A DNA stretch of 18,007 nucleotides from QAMX01 sp003149835 (GTDB lineage: Bacteria > Bacillota > Clostridia > Oscillospirales > QAMX01): assembly GCA_959600635.1 (NCBI GenBank), contig CAUGMN010000055.1:1-18007 (forward strand), in the 5' to 3' direction. A model generated the notes under the pieces. It saw only the letters and a list, made by a program, of their open reading frames with translations, searched no databases and was not told the origin of the DNA. The number at the start of each line of letters is the position of its first letter. The stretch's first letter is position 1. This document shows, piece by piece, positions 7,743-14,386 of the stretch. The translations under genes were made by a program, and so were the position numbers.

Positions 7743-8183
7743 ATGTATTCAGATAAGGTCATGGATCACTTCGCGCATCCGCGCAACGTCGGCGTTTTAG
7801 AGGACGCCAACGCCGTCGGACAGGTGGGAAACCTCAAATGCGGCGATATTATGAAGATCTATATGAAGATCGAGGACGATATCATTCAGGACATCAGATT
7901 TCAGACCTTCGGCTGCGGCGCGGCCGTGGCGACGTCGTCGATGGCGACCGAGATGGTCAAGGGCAAGCCGATCAGCGAGGCGCTCGCGCTCACCAATTCC
8001 GCCGTCGTCGAGGCGCTCGAAGGCCTGCCGCCGGCAAAGATTCACTGCTCGGTTCTGGCCGAGGAGGCCATCAAGTCCGCGCTCGCGGATTATTACCGCC
8101 GCCAGGGCGTCGACCCGACGCCGATCATCGGCTGCACCGGCGACTGCGAGGCCTGCCACGGCGGTCACGGAGACGGGGAATAG
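7743..8183 (+). CDS. iscU: Fe-S cluster assembly scaffold, IscU/NifU N-terminal type
   Basis: A 146-residue scaffold on which [2Fe-2S]/[4Fe-4S] clusters are built with sulfur from the desulfurase just upstream. Ligands are visible: Cys33 with Asp35 (LKCGDIMKIY), Cys58 (TFGCGAAVA) and His101-Cys102 (KIHCSVLAEEAI). The protein begins MYSDKVMDHFAHPRNVGVLE, the usual IscU/NifU N-terminus, so the ATG at 7743 is preferred to an upstream in-frame start; GAGGGA (7731-7736) precedes it. There is no C-terminal NFU domain. Instead the tail contains three more cysteines (CTGDCEACHGGHG, 131-143) that could bind metal, as in the NifU-like proteins of anaerobic Clostridia and archaea. The 'LPPxK' chaperone-recognition area reads LPPAK. 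Confidence 0.95.
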   Translation: MYSDKVMDHFAHPRNVGVLEDANAVGQVGNLKCGDIMKIYMKIEDDIIQDIRFQTFGCGAAVATSSMATEMVKGKPISEALALTNSAVVEALEGLPPAKIHCSVLAEEAIKSALADYYRRQGVDPTPIIGCTGDCEACHGGHGDGE

Positions 8184-8197
8184 ACGCCCGATGACGG

Positions 8198-8275
8198 GCA
8201 GGGGCGCGCTTGGGTGCGCCCGCCCTCGTCGGCGTGCCGGTTGGAATGCGGGCGGACACGTAGGTCCGCCCCTAC
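8198..8275 (+). repeat. Palindromic repeat, module A copy 1
   Basis: About 78 nt, diverged at its left end. It has the same plan as copies 2 and 3: a first hairpin GGGCGCGCTTGGGTGCGCCC-like, a spacer, then GGGCGGA...TCCGCCC, ending in CGCCCCTAC. It starts 14 nt after the scaffold gene stop. This copy opens the 600-nt gene-free stretch between the scaffold gene and mnmA (8184-8786), which is almost entirely repeat. Confidence 0.85.
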
Positions 8276-8283
8276 GGTCGACC

Positions 8284-8476
8284 GGAACGTTATATAAAAT
8301 CCAAAAAACGTTCCGTTTTCCCGCGCGGATGGCCGGAACGTTTCACAGAATTCCAAAAACGTTCCGTTCTGTCCGCGCGGATGGTTGGGACGTTATATAA
8401 AATCAAAAAACGTTCCATTTTGCCCGTACGGATGGTTGGAACGTTTCACGGAATTCCAAAACATTCCGTTCTGTCC
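8284..8476 (+). repeat. Palindromic repeat, module B, four tandem copies
   Basis: Copies begin at 8284, 8335, 8387 and 8438, with a period of 51-52 nt; the fourth is cut to 39 nt by module A copy 2. Each starts GGAACGTT (GGGACGTT in copy 3) and has its inverse AACGTTCC about 17-18 nt later, giving a 7-8 bp stem. The loop alternates between two types: TATATAAAATC in copies 1 and 3, and TTCACAGAATTCC-like in copies 2 and 4, so the true unit may be a doublet of about 103 nt. Full copies end with the short palindrome TCCGCGCGGA or a variant of it, then ATGG. Confidence 0.88.
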
Positions 8477-8557
8477 GTAGGGGCGCACCTATGTGTGCGC
8501 CCGCCCTGCGTCGGCGTATCGGTTAGAACGCGGGCGGACACGCAGGTCCGCCCCTAC
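8477..8557 (+). repeat. Palindromic repeat, module A copy 2
   Basis: 81 nt bounded by a 9-bp inverted repeat, GTAGGGGCG (8477-8485) and CGCCCCTAC (8549-8557). Inside are two further stems: GGGCGCAC/GTGCGCCC and GGGCGGA/TCCGCCC. It interrupts module B at the same internal point as copy 3 does, and is followed by the palindrome GGTCGACC (8558-8565). It has no coding capacity. The form is that of a small non-autonomous palindromic interspersed element (REP- or MITE-like). Confidence 0.88.
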
Positions 8558-8565
8558 GGTCGACC

Positions 8566-8655
8566 GGAACGTTATATAAAATCGAAAAACGTTTTATTTT
8601 GCCCGCGCGGATGGACGGAACGTCGAATAAAATCCCAAAACGTTCCGTTTTACCC
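8566..8655 (+). repeat. Palindromic repeat, module B, two further tandem copies
   Basis: Copies begin at 8566 (51 nt) and 8617 (39 nt, truncated by module A copy 3). The first has the TATATAAAATC loop and the second a diverged loop. In the first the right arm has changed to ACGTTTT, which still pairs with GGAACGT through G-T wobble pairs. Confidence 0.85.
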
Positions 8656-8736
8656 GTAGGGGCGCACCTATGTGTGCGCCCGCCCTGCGTCGGCGTATCG
8701 GCCGGAACGCGGGCGGACACGCAGGTCCGCCCCTAT
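8656..8736 (+). repeat. Palindromic repeat, module A copy 3
   Basis: About 81 nt, nearly identical to module A copy 2, including GTAGGGGCG at the left and CGCCCCTA at the right, where the final C has changed. It ends about 50 nt before the mnmA start. The remaining 8737-8786 holds the mnmA ribosome binding site. Confidence 0.88.
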
Positions 8737-8786
8737 GCCAAACCGGTATCGCAATTTCAAACGCCTTTTCAAAGGAGAGTTTTACC

Positions 8787-9854
8787 ATGCCTATGCGCAG
8801 GCGCGCCGTGCTGGGGCTGTCGGGCGGCGTCGATTCCGCCGTCGCCGCGCAGCTTTTGAAGCGCGACGGCTTTGAGGTGCTCGGCGTTTACCTGAAAAGC
8901 CGCCGCTGCCGGGACGATTCCGCCGCCGCCGCGCTCGCGGCCGAGGCCGCGGGGATAGCGTTCCGCGTTTTTGACATGAGCGAGGCGCTGGAAGCGCGCG
9001 TCGTCGCGCCGTTTGTCGCCGCGTATCTGCGCGGTGAAACGCCGAATCCCTGCGTTTTCTGCAATCCCGCCGTCAAGTTTCCGGCGCTGCTCCGCTGTGC
9101 CGACGAATGGGGCGCGGAGACGGTGGCGACGGGACATTACGCGCGCGCCGTCTTTCTGCCGTCCGCCGGAGAAACGCGGCTCGCCGCTTTGCCCTGCGCA
9201 AACGACCAGTCCTACATGCTTTACCGCCTGCCGCCCGAGACGGTGCGGCGGCTCTGCTTTCCGCTCGGCGCGCTGGGGAATAAGGACGCGGTGCGGCATA
9301 CCGCCGCGGAGCTGGGGCTTTTTCTCTCGAATAAGCCCGACAGCATGGAAATCTGCTTTATCCCCGACGACGACCGCATCGGCTTTCTCGAACGCGAGGC
9401 GGGAGAAGAGGCGATCGAGGCGCTGCGCGGCGATTTTGTCGACGCGGCGGGTCATGTGCTCGGAAGACACGAGGGCATCCACCGCTATACCGTCGGCCAG
9501 CGGCGCGGGCTGGCGCTGGCGTTCGGCGCGCGGACGTATGTCGCCGCCATCGACGCGGAGACAAAGCGCGTCACGCTCGCCGATAACGCCGCGGTCACAA
9601 AGCAAACGGTGACGCTCTCCGACTGCGTGTGGCACTGCCGCCCGGCCGCTCCGTTTGCCGCGCGCGTGCGCGTCCGGCATTCGCGCGGCTTTTCCGATGG
9701 ACTCGTCACGCCGTCAGAGGACGGTAAAACGGCGCGGCTCGACTTTCCAAACGGCGTGCGCGCCCCGACGCCCGGCCAGTCGGCCGTCTGCTACGCCGAC
9801 GTGGACGGCGTGGAAAACGTCCTGCTCGGCGGCGGGTATATCGGGCGGGCGTGA
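8787..9854 (+). CDS. mnmA: tRNA-specific 2-thiouridylase MnmA
   Basis: A 355-residue enzyme that adenylates and then thiolates U34 of tRNA-Lys, -Glu and -Gln to 2-thiouridine. The PP-loop LSGGVDSAV (about 10-18) binds ATP. Cys92 in NPCVFCN matches the catalytic cysteine and Cys190 in SMEICFIPD the persulfide cysteine of the family. ATGHYAR, NDQSYMLYRL and HRYTVGQRRGL are all family motifs, and the C-terminal beta-barrel is present. The frame opens earlier inside the repeats, but the ATG at 8787 has a strong ribosome binding site (AAAGGAGA, 8771-8778) and gives the normal length. Its sulfur donor is probably the desulfurase encoded upstream, as with YrvO and MnmA in Bacillus. Whether the repeat block between them still allows cotranscription is not clear. 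Confidence 0.96.
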   Translation: MPMRRRAVLGLSGGVDSAVAAQLLKRDGFEVLGVYLKSRRCRDDSAAAALAAEAAGIAFRVFDMSEALEARVVAPFVAAYLRGETPNPCVFCNPAVKFPALLRCADEWGAETVATGHYARAVFLPSAGETRLAALPCANDQSYMLYRLPPETVRRLCFPLGALGNKDAVRHTAAELGLFLSNKPDSMEICFIPDDDRIGFLEREAGEEAIEALRGDFVDAAGHVLGRHEGIHRYTVGQRRGLALAFGARTYVAAIDAETKRVTLADNAAVTKQTVTLSDCVWHCRPAAPFAARVRVRHSRGFSDGLVTPSEDGKTARLDFPNGVRAPTPGQSAVCYADVDGVENVLLGGGYIGRA

Positions 9855-9926
9855 GCGCCCGTAGAAAAGCGGCCCGGCACAGACCGGCGCAAATCTGTCT
9901 TTTCGACGGAAAAACGGATAGATGAG

Positions 9927-9959
9927 AAAAAGAGCCCTGCGGCCGCAGGGCTCTTTTTT
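9927..9959 (+). terminator. Bidirectional intrinsic terminator
   Basis: Perfect stem AGAGCCCTGC (9931-9940), loop GGCC, GCAGGGCTCT (9945-9954), with a T-run to 9959 and an A-run from 9927 in front. It terminates the mnmA transcript on the plus strand. Read on the minus strand it also has a stem followed by T's, so it can end the convergent beta-propeller transcript. The 9960-10120 stretch beside it has no visible gene. Confidence 0.93.
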
Positions 9960-10120
9960 GTCTCTTCAAATTTTTCCCGGAAAACAAAGGGGAAAAAGGA
10001 CAGCGCCGGTTCATCCGAACGCTTCGCCCTTTTCTGCGCCTGACAAAGCGCGGGTTTGTTCGCTTCCGTTACAAAGCGCCTCGCTGACCTCGCGGGAAGC
10101 GGATGGCCGTGCCCTCGCCG

Positions 10121-11974
10121 TCACAGCGACTGCGGGTTGTCGAACGCCGGCGTCTCGCCGGTTTTCAGATAATCCACGAGCGCGATGATCTCATGCCGCT
10201 CCGCGTCCTGCTCGGGCGTCACATCGTCGGTAAACGCCTGCCCGTCGTAGAGCTGAGCGGACATGACGGGCGCGGTGCGGCGGCGGCCGGTGCGGAACAC
10301 GGCGCGCTCGATCTCCCATACCGGATAGGAGAAGCGGAACATGCCGCAGTCGCAGCCGTTTAGGGTCAGCGTGAAGCGCTGCACCGCGCAGTCGGCGCGC
10401 AGCTCGATTTCATACCATTTGCCGACGCGGCAGCGTTCGAGCCGTTTTAGCTCTAAATCGGCGAGCACGGAGATCGCCCCGTCCTCGTTGAAGCAAAGCC
10501 CCGCGGCGATCTGTCCGCGCCCGTCGCAGAGCTCTAACCACAGCGTTCCGCCCGCGTCGGCGCGCTTGACCTGTACGCGCGTGCGCAGCACGATCTGCCC
10601 GCGGGCGCGGAAGAGCTTCGCCGCGCGCGCATAGTCGGCGGAATCGCTGTCGCGCAGCTCCAAAAAGCCGCGGCCGCCGTAGGAGCGCACGCAGACCGGG
10701 CAGCGCCGCGGCGCGTAGACGTTCCAGCCCTCGACGATGGCCGAGGCGGCGCGGGGCGCGAAATCCTCGTCCGCGTCGCTGTCGACCGTTCCGGAGACAG
10801 GCAGCGGCACGCGCGAGACCCAGATATCCTCCTTGTTGACGCTGTAAGCGACCCACATGCAGTTGTCGCCGGGCGTCTGCTGTCCCTCGGAGATGCCGCG
10901 CATATACTGCGGGCCGCAGTCCTTGCACTTTCCTCTGTACCGCGCCATAGGCACCTCGCCGTGGACGCAGAGCATATCGTTGAAGCAGAGCCCGTCGTCC
11001 GAGGTTGCCACGGCCAGCGGCCAGCGCGCGTTCTGCGAGTGCGTCGGCGTCCAGACGAGCGCAAAGCGCCCGTCCTGCGTCCGCTGCCCCCAGATCTTTG
11101 AGCCGGGCATCACCAGCGACGGCTCATAGACCGGCTCGCTCCACGTCCGGCCGTTGTCGTCGGAATGGCAGACGCGGCCCCATTTGAAGAGGCCGACCAT
11201 GCGCTGTTCGTCGATGTGATAGGAGCAGAAGGCCGAAAGGCGGCCGTAGCCCTTGATGGGAATGCGCTCGTCGTCGTTGCCGTGCTCGTCGAGCCACTGC
11301 TGCACGGCGGGCGGGTCGGCGAGCAGCGCCTCGCAGGCCGCGACGAAGCCCGCGTCGGGCGAGGCCGTATACATCGGGTAATTCAGCCGTTCCTCCGTCC
11401 AGCCCGCCCATTTGTTACAGCTGATAAAATAGATCGGCGAGAGGCTGCCGTCGGCGAAAATCTCGCGGACGGCGCGGCCGATGCCGTTGCGGTTAAACGG
11501 GCTCTGCGCAACAGAGTCGGGGTTTCCGTAAAAGCCGAGGACGAGCAGCCGGCCGCCGGACTGGTAAAAGGCCATGCGCTGATGCATGACCGCGTAGGTG
11601 TCCGCGGCGACGATGTGCTCAACGCCGTCGGCGTCGGTGACGATGCCCTCGGGGATGCGGTAAGGCGGAAACGACTCGACCGGCAGCGACCAGCTTACCC
11701 CGTCCTCAGACCAGGAGAGAAAGCTCGCGCCCGGCGCGAGATGCTCGTCGAGCGGGTTGCCGAGGTATTGGAGGTAGAACCGGCCGTGAAAATACGTCAG
11801 GTCGGCGGCGTGGTTATACGTCCAGCCGCGGCCCTCGCACAGCTCGGGGCGGTGCCGGTCGGCGCGCGTGACCTGAAAGTTGGAGACGCCCGCGGCCCAG
11901 CGCAGGCCGCCGTCGTGCTTTTCGATGTCGGGGCAATACGCGCCGCAATAGCGCGGGTTTCTGCTGTCGTTCAT
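10121..11974 (-). CDS. Sialidase-like (Asp-box) beta-propeller protein with C-terminal lectin-like domain
   Basis: A 617-residue protein, probably a glycan-active enzyme, but the exact substrate cannot be told. Asp-box (BNR) motifs S-x-D-x-G-x-T-W mark a sialidase-type propeller: SDDNGRTW (271-278) is canonical, SEDGVSW (89-95) and TSDDGLCF (about 325) are variants. From about 415 to 590 follows a region like a concanavalin-A/LamG jelly roll (FLELRDS, FRARGQIVLRTRVQV, GKWYEIELRADCAVQRFTL). There is no signal peptide or anchor, so it appears cytoplasmic, unlike most sialidases. The start has a strong ribosome binding site (AAAAGGAG, complement of 11983-11990). It lies 242 nt downstream of another propeller gene but has its own promoter at 12126-12154. 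Alternatives are a rhamnosidase- or lyase-like propeller (GH145 or PL type). Confidence 0.75.
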   Translation of the reverse strand: MNDSRNPRYCGAYCPDIEKHDGGLRWAAGVSNFQVTRADRHRPELCEGRGWTYNHAADLTYFHGRFYLQYLGNPLDEHLAPGASFLSWSEDGVSWSLPVESFPPYRIPEGIVTDADGVEHIVAADTYAVMHQRMAFYQSGGRLLVLGFYGNPDSVAQSPFNRNGIGRAVREIFADGSLSPIYFISCNKWAGWTEERLNYPMYTASPDAGFVAACEALLADPPAVQQWLDEHGNDDERIPIKGYGRLSAFCSYHIDEQRMVGLFKWGRVCHSDDNGRTWSEPVYEPSLVMPGSKIWGQRTQDGRFALVWTPTHSQNARWPLAVATSDDGLCFNDMLCVHGEVPMARYRGKCKDCGPQYMRGISEGQQTPGDNCMWVAYSVNKEDIWVSRVPLPVSGTVDSDADEDFAPRAASAIVEGWNVYAPRRCPVCVRSYGGRGFLELRDSDSADYARAAKLFRARGQIVLRTRVQVKRADAGGTLWLELCDGRGQIAAGLCFNEDGAISVLADLELKRLERCRVGKWYEIELRADCAVQRFTLTLNGCDCGMFRFSYPVWEIERAVFRTGRRRTAPVMSAQLYDGQAFTDDVTPEQDAERHEIIALVDYLKTGETPAFDNPQSL

Positions 11975-12125
11975 ATCGTCCGCTCCTTTTTATAGCCGCC
12001 GCAGCAGCGATTGGATGAGTAGCCGCCGGAAGACGGCCCGAATGCTGCCGCTGCGTTCCGGCTGTCGGCATACGGGCGCGGGAGGGATTGGCGACCACAC
12101 GACAGCGCCGGAACACAGCGCATTT

Positions 12126-12154
12126 ATTGTAACACATCCGGCGCAAACTTGCAA
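12126..12154 (-). promoter_or_regulatory. Sigma-A type promoter for the sialidase-like gene
   Basis: On the minus strand: -35 TTGCAA (12149-12154), 17-nt spacer, -10 TACAAT (12126-12131; five of six to consensus). It lies in the gap between the two reverse-strand propeller genes and gives a leader of roughly 145 nt before the ATG at 11974. That leader has no obvious attenuator. Confidence 0.7.
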
Positions 12155-12216
12155 TGCGGCTGCGAAAAATCATCCCGCAGACGTCTCTTGCGCGCCGCGC
12201 GCGGTTCGCTTCCGCT

Positions 12217-13281
12217 CTATTCTTCGCAGAACGGGGCGAGGGGAAGCGGCAGGGTTCCGTATCCGATTTTCCGGTCCAAATGCCCTTGTCCGTCGCCCTC
12301 GACGCCGTCGTATACAACGGCGAGGGTATGCGCGTCCGCCTTGGCCACCGTGGCCAGGCCGATGGCCCCGTGCGCCCAGGTGCTGACGCTGGCGTCGACC
12401 AGGATTTTGCAGCACTCGGCGTCCCAGCGGCAGGGGTCCTTGGAGCAGTAGACGTATACCGCGTCGGTATAGCGGTTGTCCTTGATGTGGTTGGTGAACA
12501 AAAAATAGGTTCCGTTTTCCTCTTCGTAGTAGATCGAGGAATTTTCGATGTCGATTTTCGGGGAAAGAATCGGTTCTTCCCGCAGCCGCCAGTGATTGGG
12601 ACGGGGGCTGTCGCAATCGTCGGTACAGGATAAGTCGTTTGTGCTGGCGATGCCCAGAGAGCGCGCCATGGGCGGCCGGCACGCGCCGCTGAAAAACATC
12701 AGATACCGGTCGTTTTCCGCATCGCCCGGCCCTTTCCAATGGGGATTTTCCATCACATGGCCGGGAGAAGCGGTAAAGTCCATCCAACTGTCGGGACGGG
12801 TCATAAAGCAGACGTGTTTTTCCTTTCCGGGTTCGCGGTTGGCCTTATGCCAGGGGCCGGTGATCTGCTCCGCCGTGGCCAGAAGCGTATAGTAGGGGCA
12901 GGCGGGGACGCCTTCCGGGCTGCAATGGTCGGCGCCGACGTAGTACATATACCACTTTCCGTCGGCGTAAAACACCCAAGGGGAGCTGGCGGTTTTGGTG
13001 TCCAGAGACTGAGAGCGCGGGTTTTCGACGACGCCCGCCTCCAACGCCTGCCCCAGCTTTTCCCAGCGGAGCAGATCTCTGCTTTTCGCAAGGCAGGCGG
13101 TCCAGTAGCTGTCGGGAGCGGCTCCCGGGCGCGCGCCGTCGTAGAAAAGATAATAGGTGTCCTCCACCTTGTTCAAAATCGCCTCGCGGACGCCCCCGCC
13201 GTCGATCGCATAGAAAGGCTCGCCCGGCCGGTCCGGCCGAAGCACGATGCCGTGATCCTGATAACTGGTCAAATACTCCAT
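12217..13281 (-). CDS. GH43-like five-bladed beta-propeller protein
   Basis: A 354-residue protein resembling the GH43/GH32/GH130-type five-bladed propeller superfamily, which acts on arabinose-, xylose-, fructose- or mannose-containing glycans. Repeated blade signatures are visible: REAILNK followed by YYLFYDG (about 43-49), WVFYADGKWYMYYVGAD (about 102-118), NDRYLMFFSGA and SSIYYEEENGTYFLFTNHI (about 248-266). I could not assign the catalytic acids with confidence. No signal peptide is present, which suggests intracellular handling of imported oligosaccharides. An upstream in-frame ATG at 13287 is only about 1 nt from the AAAGGGG box (complement of 13289-13295). The ATG at 13281, 7 nt from it, is therefore the better start. 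A strong promoter lies at 13332-13360. Confidence 0.72.
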   Translation of the reverse strand: MEYLTSYQDHGIVLRPDRPGEPFYAIDGGGVREAILNKVEDTYYLFYDGARPGAAPDSYWTACLAKSRDLLRWEKLGQALEAGVVENPRSQSLDTKTASSPWVFYADGKWYMYYVGADHCSPEGVPACPYYTLLATAEQITGPWHKANREPGKEKHVCFMTRPDSWMDFTASPGHVMENPHWKGPGDAENDRYLMFFSGACRPPMARSLGIASTNDLSCTDDCDSPRPNHWRLREEPILSPKIDIENSSIYYEEENGTYFLFTNHIKDNRYTDAVYVYCSKDPCRWDAECCKILVDASVSTWAHGAIGLATVAKADAHTLAVVYDGVEGDGQGHLDRKIGYGTLPLPLAPFCEE

Positions 13282-13331
13282 ATCCATGCCCCTTTCTTTT
13301 CGATTACAAGCCGGCGGCTTGTTTCGCTCTG

Positions 13332-13360
13332 ATTATAGCATAGACCGAGGCGTTTGACAA
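13332..13360 (-). promoter_or_regulatory. Sigma-A type promoter for the GH43-like gene
   Basis: On the minus strand: -35 TTGTCA (13355-13360), 17-nt spacer, -10 TATAAT (13332-13337), a perfect -10 box. It points at the reverse-strand propeller gene with a leader of about 45 nt. Confidence 0.82.
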
Positions 13361-13459
13361 GCAGAACGGTTCTCCCTTCGCTTCCGCGGCGAGGCTGCGC
13401 AAAACGGCGGCGTTCTGTGTGAAAATATAAAAAAATCGATACAAATTTTACAAAACGGG

Positions 13460-13488
13460 TTGACACCCTGCGGCAAAAACGGTACAAT
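13460..13488 (+). promoter_or_regulatory. Sigma-A type promoter for the acetyltransferase gene
   Basis: TTGACA (13460-13465), 17-nt spacer, TACAAT (13483-13488): perfect -35 and five of six -10 positions. It is divergent from the promoter at 13332-13360, leaving about 100 nt of AT-rich DNA between them. The predicted leader to the ATG at 13559 is about 65 nt. Confidence 0.85.
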
Positions 13489-13558
13489 GAAACGGTGCCG
13501 GCGGCAGGGCGAAGCAATACCCCGCGGCGGCCGATTTTGAACGACGGAGTGTCATGCG

Positions 13559-14080
13559 ATGAAGCGATTTTTCTCGGCGCTCGTGCGCCGCGTTCTGTAC
13601 GGCGCGGGGACGGAGGCGTTCTGGCGTCACCGCGACAAGGCGCTGAGCGCCAAAACGGCGTTTTTCCGCAAATATCACCGCTATCGATATACAAAGATCA
13701 GCTATAAAAACGGCTCGTCGATCCCCGATTCGGCGAAAATCGACGGGCATCTCACCATGCCGCACGGGATGAGCGGCATTTTCGTCTCCAAAGGCGCGGT
13801 CATCGGCAAAAACTGCACGGTGTTTCAACAGGTGACGATCGGCTCCAACGCCATTGAGGGCTCGAAATCCTACGGCGCGCCGGTCATCGGCGACAACGTC
13901 TATATCGGCGCGGGCGCGAAAATCATCGGCGGCGTCACCGTCGGAGACAACGTGCGCATCGGCGCAAACTGCGTGGTCACCGAGAGCGTCCCCGCCGACA
14001 GCACCGTGGTGCTGCAAAAGCCGCGCGTCATCGTCCGCCCCGGCGGGCAGTCGAACGTCTTCCGCACCTTCGGAGAATAG
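13559..14080 (+). CDS. Serine acetyltransferase-like hexapeptide-repeat acyltransferase
   Basis: A 173-residue left-handed beta-helix acyltransferase. Hexapeptide repeats run from about residue 55 to 145 (SAKIDG, GAVIGKN, TVFQQVTIGSN, APVIGDNVYIGAGAKIIGGV, VGDNVRIGANCVVTESVP), with His69 in MPHG at the place where serine acetyltransferases carry the first active-site histidine. The N-terminal helical domain of true CysE is short and basic here, and FQQVTIG replaces the usual histidine-containing motif. It is therefore more like the surface-polysaccharide or sugar O-acetyltransferases of the family than a housekeeping cysteine-biosynthesis enzyme. A ribosome binding site (CGGAG, 13545-13549) is well placed. 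It has its own promoter. It is the last GC-rich gene before the AT-rich island. Confidence 0.82.
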   Translation: MKRFFSALVRRVLYGAGTEAFWRHRDKALSAKTAFFRKYHRYRYTKISYKNGSSIPDSAKIDGHLTMPHGMSGIFVSKGAVIGKNCTVFQQVTIGSNAIEGSKSYGAPVIGDNVYIGAGAKIIGGVTVGDNVRIGANCVVTESVPADSTVVLQKPRVIVRPGGQSNVFRTFGE

Positions 14081-14133
14081 CGCCGCCGCATGCGGAGAGG
14101 AAGGCGGCTGGCCGGAGGCGAACCAGCAGCGCA

Positions 14134-14244
14134 CAGGAATTTGTAGGGAACTTTGCAGCGGATTTTGTGACGGAAACCTACCAAAAAGGCCTCTCTGCCG
14201 CAGTCGGGGAATGTTTTGAGAGTATGTACAATGCTGTTCCTTGA
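14134..14244 (+). pseudogene. Possible 3' fragment of a lost gene at the island edge
   Basis: A frame ending in TGA at 14242-14244 reads SSAQEFVGNFAADFVTETYQ, then KGLSAAVGECFE and SMYNAVP. This looks like natural protein sequence (balanced composition, amphipathic), unlike the frame just upstream, and it has no start codon or ribosome binding site of its own. I do not recognise the parent protein. It begins where the DNA changes from GC-rich to AT-rich (about 14130). The rest of the 306-nt gap (14081-14386) is AT-rich from 14245 onward and holds no gene that I can see. Confidence 0.3.
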
Positions 14245-14386
14245 TTGCATCCAGCAGATATGGTAAAGCATATTAAATAGGTTCCGTGGGTAGGTCATCT
14301 ATTTCTAAGGCCAAATAGGAGATTCTTAGACTACATACGAAAACAGACAAGTACATTTGTTAAATCGTACAAAAGGTGTTGCCGCT

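Noticed and set aside
8394..8404. TATATAAAAT in the module B loops as promoter -10 boxes
   Set aside because: No -35 box at 16-18 nt in any copy, and the sequence is explained as the loop of a repeated hairpin.
14357..14386. TTG at 14357 as the helicase-nuclease start
   Set aside because: No ribosome binding site at a usable distance, whereas the ATG at 14387 has AAAAGG 10 nt upstream.
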